Of a DNA stretch of 64,000 nt, positions 51,743 to 60,870 are shown piece by piece. Position 1 is the stretch's first letter. Each line of letters opens with the position of its first letter. The notes beneath the pieces were generated by a model. It did no database searches and had not been told where the DNA came from. It worked only from the letters and a program-made list of their open reading frames with translations. The translations under genes and the position numbers were made by a program. This DNA is from Shewanella algae (lineage in GTDB: Bacteria; Pseudomonadota; Gammaproteobacteria; Enterobacterales; Shewanellaceae), in assembly GCF_009183365.2 (NCBI RefSeq), contig NZ_CP068230.1, positions 817,001-881,000 of the forward strand. The letters are read 5' to 3'.

Positions 51743-54700
51743 TTATTCCGCATCACCCAGTGACAGCAGAGTGGCATTGCCACCTATGGCTGTGATGTTG
51801 TTGGTACGGGTCTTTTCCGTCATAAAGCGGGTCAGGTAGTGTGGCCCGCCAGCCTTGGGGCCTGTGCCGGAAAGCCCCTGACCACCGAAGGGCTGTACAC
51901 CCACCACAGCGCCAATCTGGTTACGGTTGATATAGACGTTACCTACATTGACTCGGTCGGCAACGCTCAGGGCGTGGCCTTCATTGCGGCTGTGGATCCC
52001 CAGAGTCAGACCAAAGCCTGTGCTGTTGATATCGGCAATCACCTTGTCCAGCTCTGAGGCTTTGAAACGGATAACGTGCAGTATCGGGCCGAAATGTTCT
52101 TTCTCCAGCACCTTGATGGAATCGATTTCAACCGCGGTTGGAGCAACGAAATGGCCATCTTTGCAGTCAGCGGGCAGCTCCACCTGTTTGATAAGCTTGC
52201 CTACCTGTTTGATATGCTCGATATGGGCATTGAGATTGGCCTTGGCTGTGGCATCGATCACAGGGCCGACATCTGTCTTCACTGAACCAGGATAGCCAAT
52301 ACTGAGTTCATCCATGGCACCCTTGAGGATCTCCAGTACCCGATCGGCGATATCTTCCTGCAGATAGAGTACCCGCAGCGCCGAGCAGCGCTGGCCAGCG
52401 CTGGTAAAGGAAGAGGCAACCACATCGTTGACCACTTGCTCCGGCTGGGAGGTGGAGTCTACCACCATGGCATTTTGACCACCGGTTTCGGCGATAAGCG
52501 GAATGATGGCGCCTTCGCGGGCAGCCAGAGCACGGTTGATCACCTTGGCCGTGCCGGTCGAACCTGTGAAGCATACGCCGCCGATACGTTCGTCGCTGGT
52601 CAGTGCAGCGCCGACACTGGCGCCTGTGCCCGGCAGGAATTGCAGCGCTTCTTTGGGGATCCCGGCTTCATGGGCCAGTTGTACGGCGCGGTAACCCACC
52701 AGGCAGGTTTGCTCGGCAGGTTTGGCGATAACTGTGTTGCCGGCAGCCAGGGCAGCAGTCACCTGACCGAGGAAAATCGCCAATGGGAAGTTCCAGGGGC
52801 TGATACAGACAAAGACACCGCGGCCTTGAACAAACAGCTCGTTCAATTCACCGGTTGGTCCAGGGAGCAGTTCGGGCTTGCTCATCATCTTCTTGGCCTG
52901 CACCGCATAGTAGCGGCAGAAGTCGATGGCTTCACGGACTTCATCTATGCCGTCCTGCAGACTCTTGCCTGCTTCGCGGGTACAGAGCACGATCAGCTCT
53001 TCGCGATTTTCTTCCAGCAGGTCGGCCAGTTTTTGCAGCGCGCTGGCGCGCTTTTCCACCGGTGTGCGACACCAGGCTGGGAAGGCGGCGACGGCTGAAC
53101 TTATGGCCTGCTCGACGGCTTGGTTGTCGGCAAAAACCACCTGACCGACGGTTTGTGTCGTGTCATAGGGGCTGACAACCGCCTTTGACTCGCCGCTCAG
53201 GGTTTCACCATTGATCAGCGGGCCGCCATGCCATTGATGAGTCTTGAACTGATCCAGTGCTGCGAAGAAGGGTTCGGCTTCAGAGAGAATGTTCATATTG
53301 AGTCCCTTGGAGTTTTTGCGTTCACTGCCAAAGATGTCGGCAGGCTTCACTATCTTGTTATTGGCCAGGGTTTTGTATTGTTTGACTGTCACCAGAGGGT
53401 GGGTGATCAGTGAATCGATAGGCGTTTTGGGATCCACCAGCTTATGCACAAATGAAGTGTTGGCACCGTTTTCCAGCAGACGGCGCACCAGATAGGGCAG
53501 CAGATCTTTATGGGCACCTATCGGGGCATAAATTCGGACGGTGCGAGCTCGGCTTTCCGCCAAAATAGTGTCGTACAGTTCCTGTCCCATGCCATGAAGA
53601 CGCTGGAATTCAAACTCACGATCGCCGGCCATATCGCTGATGGCAGCGACCGTCTGGGCGTTATGGCTGGCAAATTGTGGATAGATGGCACCACGGGTCT
53701 TGTCCGACAGCAGGAAACGGGCACAGGCCAAATAGGAGAGATCCGTCCCCACCTTGCGGGTGTAGAGAGGGTAACCGGCTTCACCTGCCTGCTGAGCCCA
53801 CTTGAGTTCGCTGTCCCAATAAGCGCCTTTCACCAGTCGCAGCGGGATTTCATCGCCTTGCTCTTTGGCAAGCTTGGTCAGCCACAGGAGCACAGGCAGT
53901 GCCCGTTTGGAGTAAGCCTGCACCACTATGCCCAAAAGGCCCCAGCCCTTGGCGGCTTCTGAGTTGTATAGCTTGCGGAACAACTTGAGCGACAACTCGA
54001 GACGGTCTACCTCTTCGGCATCGATAGAGATACCGACATTCAGGCTGCGAGCTTGCTCAATCAGCTTGATCACTGTGGCATACAACTCGGACATGACTCT
54101 GTCTTCATTGGCCACTTCATAGCGGGGATGCAGCGCCGACAGTTTGATGGAAATCGTCGGTCTGGGCGCCTGGGATTCATCGTACTGCTGGGCTCCCAAT
54201 TCGCTGATGGCGTGGGAGTAATCCTGGAAGTATTTCTGGGCGTCTCTCTGGGTCAGTGCGGCTTCACCCAGCATGTCGTAAGAGTGGGTATAGCCCTGCT
54301 TGCGCTTGTCTTCACTGTTTTTCAGCGCTTCTTTAACTGTGCGGCCGAGTACGAACTGCTTGCCCATGATCTTCATGGCGGCATACATGGCTTGACGGAT
54401 CACCGGCTCACCCAAGCGATTAACCAAGCGCTTCAATAAGTTGCTTGGACTGCCATCCAGGTTGCGATCCAGTTTGACGATTTTGCCCGTCAGCATCAGG
54501 CCCCATGTCGAGGCGTTGACCAATACAGAATCACTCTTTGACAGATGCTCGTCCCATTTGGCACCTGATAGCTTGTCTTCAATCAGGGCATCGGCCGTTT
54601 CCGGATCCGGGATCCGCAGCAGGGCTTCGGCCAGGCACATGAGTATGATGCCTTCCTGAGTCTCAAGGCTGTATTGCTGTAAAAAAGCGTCTATACCTAC

Positions 54701-54919
54701 CATCAGACCTTTTTTGTCATATTGACGAACCTTGCTGACCAAGTCGTGGGCGCGACGGGTCACACGCTCTATGGTTTCGTCACTCGACGGGACTAGCTTG
54801 ATCAGATCGGACAGATATTGCTCTTCGTCGACAATATAGTTGTCACTGATGGCTTTAAAGAGTTCGTCGAGATTGGCGCTATCATAGTGGCCTGCCAGAA
54901 CTTCACTCGCTTTGAACAT
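51743..54919 (-). CDS. putA: Bifunctional proline dehydrogenase / delta-1-pyrroline-5-carboxylate dehydrogenase
   Basis: A 1058-residue PutA that oxidises proline to glutamate in two steps. The N-terminal proline dehydrogenase barrel (about 80-460) shows SIKLSALHPRYE, RLVKGAYWDSE and the FAD-binding end. The aldehyde dehydrogenase half (about 540-1050) has SPWNFPLAIFLGQ, ETGGQNAMVVD and the catalytic Cys in SAGQRCSALR. The ribbon-helix-helix DNA-binding domain of the 1320-residue E. coli protein is absent, so it cannot repress its own gene that way. ATG 54919 is preferred for the GGAAG 8 bases upstream; ATG 54934 has none. Confidence 0.94.
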   Translation of the reverse strand: MFKASEVLAGHYDSANLDELFKAISDNYIVDEEQYLSDLIKLVPSSDETIERVTRRAHDLVSKVRQYDKKGLMVGIDAFLQQYSLETQEGIILMCLAEALLRIPDPETADALIEDKLSGAKWDEHLSKSDSVLVNASTWGLMLTGKIVKLDRNLDGSPSNLLKRLVNRLGEPVIRQAMYAAMKIMGKQFVLGRTVKEALKNSEDKRKQGYTHSYDMLGEAALTQRDAQKYFQDYSHAISELGAQQYDESQAPRPTISIKLSALHPRYEVANEDRVMSELYATVIKLIEQARSLNVGISIDAEEVDRLELSLKLFRKLYNSEAAKGWGLLGIVVQAYSKRALPVLLWLTKLAKEQGDEIPLRLVKGAYWDSELKWAQQAGEAGYPLYTRKVGTDLSYLACARFLLSDKTRGAIYPQFASHNAQTVAAISDMAGDREFEFQRLHGMGQELYDTILAESRARTVRIYAPIGAHKDLLPYLVRRLLENGANTSFVHKLVDPKTPIDSLITHPLVTVKQYKTLANNKIVKPADIFGSERKNSKGLNMNILSEAEPFFAALDQFKTHQWHGGPLINGETLSGESKAVVSPYDTTQTVGQVVFADNQAVEQAISSAVAAFPAWCRTPVEKRASALQKLADLLEENREELIVLCTREAGKSLQDGIDEVREAIDFCRYYAVQAKKMMSKPELLPGPTGELNELFVQGRGVFVCISPWNFPLAIFLGQVTAALAAGNTVIAKPAEQTCLVGYRAVQLAHEAGIPKEALQFLPGTGASVGAALTSDERIGGVCFTGSTGTAKVINRALAAREGAIIPLIAETGGQNAMVVDSTSQPEQVVNDVVASSFTSAGQRCSALRVLYLQEDIADRVLEILKGAMDELSIGYPGSVKTDVGPVIDATAKANLNAHIEHIKQVGKLIKQVELPADCKDGHFVAPTAVEIDSIKVLEKEHFGPILHVIRFKASELDKVIADINSTGFGLTLGIHSRNEGHALSVADRVNVGNVYINRNQIGAVVGVQPFGGQGLSGTGPKAGGPHYLTRFMTEKTRTNNITAIGGNATLLSLGDAE

Positions 54920-55011
54920 AGTTATCGCTTCCATCTAAGCCGGTTGGGGGGCAGTTAAGGACTGCTCGAATTACCTGGAATATGTCTGACGCAAAAGACG
55001 CTTTATTATTT

Positions 55012-55021
55012 TTGTATACAA
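55012..55021. promoter_or_regulatory. Palindrome TTGTATACAA upstream of putA
   Basis: A perfect 10-bp palindrome of the kind bound by GntR-family (FadR/FCD) regulators, about 93-102 bases before the putA start. The assignment is tentative; such a short palindrome can occur by chance. Confidence 0.35.
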
Positions 55022-55141
55022 TATTGGCGCTTGCGCGCGCCGATTATACAATCAAAATGTGATCTGTGACACCAATCTTGGCGGGAATGTGAAAATTGTT
55101 TAATTGGCTTTACGTAGCCCAGCTGTAAAGTCACATAAACA

Positions 55142-55171
55142 AAAGGCCAGTGGTTTTAAACACTGGCCTTT
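55142..55171 (-). terminator. Terminator of the SH3-domain gene
   Basis: An 11-bp stem AAAGGCCAGTG/CACTGGCCTTT with an 8-base loop, and TTTTGTTT after it on the minus strand. Confidence 0.75.
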
Positions 55172-55189
55172 GAGAAGGGAAAAATGCTA

Positions 55190-55768
55190 TTACATCCAAC
55201 GATCTTTCTTGCGTCGCTGTGGTCTTGGCATGTAAACCAGAATGACCCCGAGGATCAAACCCAGGGCGGCGATGAGCCCGCCTTCCTGCCACATACGGAA
55301 ACGTTCATTGTCTTTCATCGACTTGAGCTTGGCTATGGCTTCATCGCGTTCTGTGCTGGCTTCAGCCAGTTCCGCCTGAGCCTTGCTCAGCTGAGACTTG
55401 AGGCTGCCAAGCTCGCCCTTGAAGTCACCATTTTCGCTCTGAAGTCCTGTGAGCTGGCCTTTGGCTTCGGCCAACTGGCTTTCCAGTTCTGAGACGCGAA
55501 AACGCAGCGACTTGTCCTTGGAGATCATGCTGGTCAATACCCAGCCTTCACGATCCTTATGGTCGATAATCTTGGTGTAATCGCCTTGGCGCTCAGGCAA
55601 CACGCTTATCTGCTGACCGGCTTCGACACTACCCAGGATCCGGTATTGAGTGCCGGGTCCACCATGAATGTAGATGAAGACATCGTCCGAAATATAGCGC
55701 GTCTGGCCTTGGGCCAATAGGGTGGGAGACAGGAGCATCATCCCTATGAGAGTCAGGAGTCTTAACAC
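55190..55768 (-). CDS. TIGR04211 family SH3-domain membrane protein (YgiM-like)
   Basis: A 192-residue exported protein: signal peptide (1-19), bacterial SH3 domain (about 22-85, with YIHGGPGTQYRILGSVEAGQQISVL and GWVLTSMIS), a coiled coil (about 90-155, heptads of Leu/Ala with Glu/Lys) and a C-terminal membrane helix followed by a basic end (PRPQRRKKDRWM). It resembles E. coli YgiM. The start is GTG. It probably binds the cell wall from the inner membrane. Confidence 0.88.
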   Translation of the reverse strand: MLRLLTLIGMMLLSPTLLAQGQTRYISDDVFIYIHGGPGTQYRILGSVEAGQQISVLPERQGDYTKIIDHKDREGWVLTSMISKDKSLRFRVSELESQLAEAKGQLTGLQSENGDFKGELGSLKSQLSKAQAELAEASTERDEAIAKLKSMKDNERFRMWQEGGLIAALGLILGVILVYMPRPQRRKKDRWM

Positions 55769-55895
55769 TTAGTCATTCTCTGTCGCAAAATACTGCCCAC
55801 ATGCTAGGGATTTGAGGGCGCCAATGCAAGAGGGAAGTCATTCGACTTCCCTCTTATAATCATGATATTTACCGTGATTTCTACAGCTATTTCTG

Positions 55896-57164
55896 TTAGC
55901 CGAACACACCTTTAATGGTGAAGAAGAACAGAATAGACAAGCCGGCACCGGCTGGCAGGGTGACGACCCAAGAGACCACAATGTTGCGAACCACACCGAT
56001 ATTGATGGCGGCAATACCCCTGGCCATGCCCACACCCAGTACCGCACCCACCAGAGTTTGAGTGGTGGAGATAGGCAAACCTGTACCCGAGGCGATAACC
56101 ACGGTTGACGCAGCAGCCAGCTCGGCGGCAAAGCCGCGACTTGGGGTCAGGTGAGTAATATTTTTGCCTATGGTGGTCATTACGCGCTTACCGAATATGG
56201 CCAGTCCCATAACGATACCGACGGCGCCTAGAGGCAGAATCCACCAAACCAAAGCTGACTTAGAGCCGATTTCTCCGCCACTGCTGACTACAGAGACTAC
56301 CGCGGCCAATGGGCCGATGGCGTTGGCCACGTCATTGGAACCATGGGCAAAAGCCATACAACAGGCAGTCACTACCATCAGGATAGCGAAGACTCTTTCC
56401 ACGTTACCAAATTGAGTTTGGCGGTCATTTTTGCTGCTCATTTTCAGGCGGCTGATGGCAATTTTACCTGCGATACCCACCAGAATGGCAATCGCCAGTG
56501 CCAGCAGATAGGCTTCGACAGTGCTGAACTTGAGACCAACGTGTTTCAATCCTTTGGTGATGGTGACCAAAGACATTACAAAGCCGGCAAAGGCCATGTA
56601 GAAAGGCACATAACGTTTGGCGTTACCCAGAGGATCTTCGGTGTTGAAAATCAGTTTTTGTACGCTCTGGAAAATCATAAAGGCGATAAAGCCGGAAATC
56701 GCAGGGGTGATGACCCAAGAGCCAACGATACCAACGACTTTGCCCCAGGCAACGGCTTCAGTGCCCACGCCCACGGCGGCAAAACCTATGATGGCACCCA
56801 CGATAGAGTGAGTGGTGGAAACCGGCCAGCCCAGAGCTGATGCGGCGACCAGCCAAATGCCTGCGGCCAGTAGCGAAGCTATCATGCCGTAGACCAGGAG
56901 TTCCGGCACTTCGGTAAAGTAGCTGGAATCTATGATCCCATTGCGAATGGTGCTGGTGACTTCGCCACCGGCCAGATAGGCCCCGGCGAATTCAAAGATC
57001 ATTGCGATAATGATCGCTTGCTTAATGGTAATTGCGTTTGAACCAACAGACGTACCCATTGCATTCGCCACGTCGTTGGCTCCAATGCCCCAGGCCATAA
57101 GAAACCCGAAAACAGCCGCGATACCTATGAGCCAGGGGCCATAGGTGACTAATACATCAACCAT
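55896..57164 (-). CDS. Low-affinity inorganic phosphate transporter, PiT family
   Basis: A 422-residue PiT-family symporter with the two family signatures: GIGANDVANAMGTSVGSNAIT near the N terminus and AHGSNDVANAIGPLAAVV in the second half, in inverted topology with about ten membrane spans. It imports phosphate, generally as a metal-phosphate with protons. It lies 27 bases downstream of the DUF47 gene in the same operon, a conserved pairing in which the DUF47 protein regulates the transporter. Confidence 0.93.
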   Translation of the reverse strand: MVDVLVTYGPWLIGIAAVFGFLMAWGIGANDVANAMGTSVGSNAITIKQAIIIAMIFEFAGAYLAGGEVTSTIRNGIIDSSYFTEVPELLVYGMIASLLAAGIWLVAASALGWPVSTTHSIVGAIIGFAAVGVGTEAVAWGKVVGIVGSWVITPAISGFIAFMIFQSVQKLIFNTEDPLGNAKRYVPFYMAFAGFVMSLVTITKGLKHVGLKFSTVEAYLLALAIAILVGIAGKIAISRLKMSSKNDRQTQFGNVERVFAILMVVTACCMAFAHGSNDVANAIGPLAAVVSVVSSGGEIGSKSALVWWILPLGAVGIVMGLAIFGKRVMTTIGKNITHLTPSRGFAAELAAASTVVIASGTGLPISTTQTLVGAVLGVGMARGIAAINIGVVRNIVVSWVVTLPAGAGLSILFFFTIKGVFG

Positions 57165-57191
57165 GTTGTTACCTTGATAACCTTTTGTTTG

Positions 57192-57872
57192 TTAGACGCG
57201 AGCCAGCATCAGCTCAAGGCGGGAACCGACACGTTCGGCAAGATCTGCCAGGTCACCAACCCACTCAATTATCTTATAGAGAAACATGACATCGATAGGA
57301 TTCAGTTCAGCTTCCATAGCGAACAGCTGTCGACGCACCTGAATTTGCAGATCATCAGTGTCTTCTTCGATGGCATCGAGTTCACTGATCATTTTGGCAA
57401 CCAAATCCACTTCACGGCCACGGAAGCCTGCTTCCAGCAGATCATCGAGCTCGTTGATCGCTTCTTTGGCCAGGGCGACTGCATCCAGGCAGCGCTGCAA
57501 ATAAGCGATGAAAGGGGTTTGGATGGTTTGAGGGACAAGCAGTTGGCGGCCGATGATTCGACCTGAAATATCTTTGGCTTTATTGGCGATTTTGTCCTGT
57601 TGAGTCAGGAGCTCCAGCAAGTCAGTCCTTTCTACTGGCATAAACAAACCACCTGGCAGTGTCAGGCGGATTTCGCGTTTCAGTGAGTCAGCTTCTTTTT
57701 CCTCTTGGCTGATCTTCTTGCGAATAGTGACCGCATTGTCCCAATCTTCAGCTATGGTTGCTTCGAAGAAGGGCACAAGTAACGAAGCGCAATCGTATAC
57801 TTTGTCTATATGCTCTTGCAGAGGTTTTATCGGCGATTTTGCAAACACGCCTAAAATAGAGTTTACTGGCAT
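57192..57872 (-). CDS. DUF47 / TIGR00153 family PhoU-like regulator
   Basis: A 226-residue helical-bundle protein of the DUF47 (TIGR00153) family: MPVNSILGVFAKSPIKPLQEH start, EEKEADSLKREIRLTLPGGLFMPVERTD, DELDAIEEDTDD-type acidic metal sites and EWVGDLADLAERVGSRLEL at the end. It is thought to regulate the Pit transporter with which it is almost always paired. It is the first gene of the operon. Confidence 0.92.
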   Translation of the reverse strand: MPVNSILGVFAKSPIKPLQEHIDKVYDCASLLVPFFEATIAEDWDNAVTIRKKISQEEKEADSLKREIRLTLPGGLFMPVERTDLLELLTQQDKIANKAKDISGRIIGRQLLVPQTIQTPFIAYLQRCLDAVALAKEAINELDDLLEAGFRGREVDLVAKMISELDAIEEDTDDLQIQVRRQLFAMEAELNPIDVMFLYKIIEWVGDLADLAERVGSRLELMLARV

Positions 57873-58027
57873 AGCCGTTTACCTATTTAGGTTATTCCAC
57901 TATTGGAAAAGCGGGCGAATGTTAACCCAAGCGTCCGCTTATTGAAACTGTGTTTTTACAGAAAACACGTCAGTTCTTATTCTATCGGGTTATATATCAC
58001 CCGACAGGATAATCCTAGGTCATTTTT

Positions 58028-58063
58028 GTGACAACAATATGACATTGTGACCTCGAAATGACG
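58028..58063 (-). promoter_or_regulatory. Candidate Pho box array (PhoB sites)
   Basis: Read on the minus strand, aTGTCAT-ATTG-tTGTCAC matches the PhoB box (CTGTCAT, 4 bases, CTGTCAY) at 12 of 14 positions. Two weaker TGAC-phased copies follow with 11-base spacing. It lies 156-190 bases upstream of the DUF47-pit operon and just before the divergent triphosphatase gene. Confidence 0.5.
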
Positions 58064-58104
58064 AGATGATGAATTTTTGATGACAAAATGAGCAGTAGTG
58101 CACC

Positions 58105-59589
58105 ATGGATGCCGACAATCAACAAAATGAGATAGAACTTAAGCTCTTTTTCCCCGCCACGGAAGTCAGTCGCCTGACCACATTTCTGAACTCCTTACCC
58201 GCCGCCACATCCCAAGGGTGCCAGCAGCTAAGTAATGGCTATTATGATACGCCCGAGCTGGCACTGCGTCAGCTGGATATGGGCCTTAGAGTCCGCGGAT
58301 GTGATGGCAAGCGGGAGCAAACTATAAAAACGGCCGGTCGTGTTAGCGGTGGGATCCATAGTCGGCCGGAATACAATGTCGATATAGACGCCAATAGCCC
58401 GGTTTTGTCGCTATTTCCCGCCGAAATTTGGCCTGAGAATTCCGACATCGATGCGTTGCAGGCCCGGCTTACCTGCCTGTTTCATACCGATTTTCAGCGT
58501 TGCCGCTGGTTGGTGGTTCAGGGGGAGAGCCTGATAGAACTGGCTCTGGATACCGGCACTATCGCCGCCGGGGGCCAGAGCGAATCGCTTTGTGAGTTGG
58601 AGTTTGAACTCAAGCGTGGCCGGGCGGCCGATCTCTTGCCGTTGGCACAGCAGGTTGCTGCCAATCTGCCCATGCGTCTTGGGAAGGCTAGCAAGGCGCA
58701 GCGAGGTTATCGTCTGGCGCAGCAGGCCAGTCCGCTGGCGTTGGAGGCGCTGCAATATATCAGCCTGCCCTGCGACAGTGATATCAAAGCTACCCTCCTG
58801 GTGGTGCTGGAAACGGCGCTGGAGCGTTGGCAGCTGTTGGAGGGCATGATTGCCGAGAGTTTGGATGACCCGGCAGGGCAAGCGTTATTGTGGCAGCGTC
58901 TGCGCTCCTGTGTGCGCCTGCTGCGCTTGACCCTGGGCCAGTTTACTCTGGGCAACAGCCAGACAGATGCGGGATTTTCCTGGCTGGAGCAGCAACTCGC
59001 CTTTGTAACAGAAGCCAACTCTCTCACGCGTCTGGCCCAGGATAAATTGTTGCTTGGTAAGTTGGCCAATGCCGAGAGCGTGCGCGAGCGAGCCGTGCAA
59101 CAGTTGCAAAAGATGGATTTCCGCAGCCGCTTGCAAGCGCTATGGCAGGATTGCCGTTATGGTCAGCTGCAGTTGCAACTGGTGAATATGTTGCTTGAGC
59201 TGGCCAGTGGCGAGATGCAGATAGCCGTGGCAGGGGGCTTGAAGGGAACCTGTGACGGTCTGCAGGAGGCTTCCTGGCAAAAACTGCTGGCGGCCATGCC
59301 GGGAGACGAACTCAGCCGTGATGATTATCTCAAGCTGGCAGCTCCCTTGGATGAAGGCATTCTGGTGGGGCTGGCCTATGGCAGTCTCTACTCATCCAAG
59401 GCTCGCGATAGTTTCCGCGCGCCCTGGCAGGACTTGAGTCAGGGGATCATCAGTCTTGGCGCTTATGCCATGGCCGAGCAGTTGGCGCCAGAGCTTGCCG
59501 AGGCTTTGGCAGACAAACAGCAGAGTCTGATTTTTGCCATGGAACAATCCCGCAAGATGGCACTGCAGCAGCAACCCTACTGGCGCTGA
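58105..59589 (+). CDS. CYTH-CHAD inorganic triphosphatase (YgiF-like)
   Basis: A 494-residue protein. The N-terminal CYTH tunnel domain (about 1-205) carries the ExExK signature (EIELK, residues 9-13) and a YYDTPELALRQLDMGLRVR segment. The C-terminal CHAD helical domain (about 220-494) is His-poor. E. coli YgiF with this layout cleaves tripolyphosphate; CHAD domains bind polyphosphate. Placement beside DUF47-pit suggests a link to phosphate. Confidence 0.88.
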   Translation: MDADNQQNEIELKLFFPATEVSRLTTFLNSLPAATSQGCQQLSNGYYDTPELALRQLDMGLRVRGCDGKREQTIKTAGRVSGGIHSRPEYNVDIDANSPVLSLFPAEIWPENSDIDALQARLTCLFHTDFQRCRWLVVQGESLIELALDTGTIAAGGQSESLCELEFELKRGRAADLLPLAQQVAANLPMRLGKASKAQRGYRLAQQASPLALEALQYISLPCDSDIKATLLVVLETALERWQLLEGMIAESLDDPAGQALLWQRLRSCVRLLRLTLGQFTLGNSQTDAGFSWLEQQLAFVTEANSLTRLAQDKLLLGKLANAESVRERAVQQLQKMDFRSRLQALWQDCRYGQLQLQLVNMLLELASGEMQIAVAGGLKGTCDGLQEASWQKLLAAMPGDELSRDDYLKLAAPLDEGILVGLAYGSLYSSKARDSFRAPWQDLSQGIISLGAYAMAEQLAPELAEALADKQQSLIFAMEQSRKMALQQQPYWR

Positions 59590-59632
59590 TGCCTGGTAAG
59601 AGTTCCGGACGAATCGCCTGGGAGTAAGCACT

Positions 59633-59658
59633 AAAAAGGACGCCTCGGCGTCCTTTTT
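59633..59658. terminator. Bidirectional terminator between ygiF-like and K+ channel genes
   Basis: A 12-bp perfect stem AAAAAGGACGCC/GGCGTCCTTTTT around TC, with T on both strands. Confidence 0.88.
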
Positions 59659-59668
59659 AGTCGATTGA

Positions 59669-60466
59669 TTAGTCCCGTTGTTGCTGCGCCAGCTTCTGTT
59701 TCAAGTCGGCGATTTCCGTCAGCATCTGTTGTTGGTTGGCTTCCATGCGTTCGAGTACCAAATCTAACTCGCTCTTGATGACCTTGCTTTGGTTTTCCAG
59801 GCTCTCCTGCTCATCGGGAGCGACAAATAGTGATGCCATATAACCGGAAATAACCCCGAAGAAACTGACCCCGCAGACGATGACCACCCCACCTATCACA
59901 TGACCCACTGTAGTCACAGGGTAAAAGTCACCGTAACCTACGGTGGAAATGGTCACTATTGCCCACCAGATGGCGTTTTCGGCGGTTTGAATATTGGCGC
60001 CTTCGGCGCCGCTTTCCACCAGCAACATCAATACCGAGGCTATGGTGATGATGGTGACCATGGATACCAGCAAGCTGGCGATGGTGGCCTGACGCCTTTG
60101 CTTCAGCAGTGGCCCTATCAGGGAGCGACTCATGCGAATGAGCCTCAATACCCTGAGGATCTGAAATAAACGGGCAAAGCGCAGTGCTTCAATCGCCGGA
60201 ATACTGGCGACAAAGTCGACCCAGTGAGACTTGATATAGGTGAGTTTATTCTCTGCCCGGAACAGACCCACCAGGAAATAACTCATAAAGATAAAGCAGA
60301 TACCCGTATCAATATAAAACAACAACTTGTGGGTTTCAGGATCGACAGGGACAAAGGTCATGATAAGGATCACAACCACAGAGATCAGCGACAACATCAT
60401 CATCGCCAATTCGAAAGGGGAGACCTGAACAGGCGGTTTCAGGAACCAGCGAGATTTATCCGGCAT
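59669..60466 (-). CDS. Voltage-gated potassium channel
   Basis: A 265-residue channel subunit with six membrane segments: S1 about 20-40, S2 about 50-68, S3 about 82-92, an S4 rich in Arg (RFARLFQILRVLRLIRMSRS, 96-115), pore helix and filter TVGYGD (175-180), and S6 about 185-210. A C-terminal coiled coil (about 225-262) may hold the tetramer together. It is the last gene of the minus-strand run that includes yjfIJK. ATG 60466 (MPDKSRW) has GGAAG 7 bases upstream; ATG 60478 is less well placed. Confidence 0.9.
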   Translation of the reverse strand: MPDKSRWFLKPPVQVSPFELAMMMLSLISVVVILIMTFVPVDPETHKLLFYIDTGICFIFMSYFLVGLFRAENKLTYIKSHWVDFVASIPAIEALRFARLFQILRVLRLIRMSRSLIGPLLKQRRQATIASLLVSMVTIITIASVLMLLVESGAEGANIQTAENAIWWAIVTISTVGYGDFYPVTTVGHVIGGVVIVCGVSFFGVISGYMASLFVAPDEQESLENQSKVIKSELDLVLERMEANQQQMLTEIADLKQKLAQQQRD

Positions 60467-60537
60467 TGGTTCTTCCATTGAGAAACTTTGTATCCTTTCA
60501 GGGTAAAAGACTTGCCGTTAGCTGTAAACGCGCTTGT

Positions 60538-60864
60538 TTATTGCTCGTCTACGAATTGTACCAGGTCTTCCAATACCCGTTTTTTGATTTCCAATTGCGC
60601 ATCCGGAGCCAGGCCGTATTTTTCGGCGAGCTGGACATAATCGGTGGGGCTGAGCGAAACGGTTAACCGTGGCCGCTTGGGACGCTTGGCCACGGATAAA
60701 CCCAATATCATGCGTATCTGATCTGAAGGGCTGACACCTGTATCCAGGGCCGCCTTGCGGATGGAGTATTGAAACCTTTCATCCAGATCAAAAGCTACCT
60801 GAGTCGCCTTGGCAGCCTTTTGGTTTTGTAACCATTTTTCCGGATAAGGGTGGTTCTTGCTCAT
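60538..60864 (-). CDS. Putative tandem ribbon-helix-helix protein, candidate regulator of the yjf operon
   Basis: A 108-residue basic protein I cannot place in a named family. Its sequence reads as two ribbon-helix-helix units in one chain. The first is strand ATQVAFDL (20-27) with helices DERFQYSIRKAALDTG and SPSDQIRMILGL. After a basic linker (SVAKRPKRPR) comes a second strand RLTVSLS (66-72) with helices PTDYVQLAEKYGL and APDAQLEIKKRVLEDLVQFV. Such a fused dimer could bind palindromic DNA. It lies 6 bases after yjfK with GGAGAA upstream, so it is in the operon. The fold is inferred from pattern only. Confidence 0.65.
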   Translation of the reverse strand: MSKNHPYPEKWLQNQKAAKATQVAFDLDERFQYSIRKAALDTGVSPSDQIRMILGLSVAKRPKRPRLTVSLSPTDYVQLAEKYGLAPDAQLEIKKRVLEDLVQFVDEQ

Positions 60865-60870
60865 GCCGCA

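Noticed and set aside
55055..55076. CRP site before putA (AAATGTGATCTGTGACACC)
   Set aside because: Only the left half matches; the right half is out of register with the CRP spacing.
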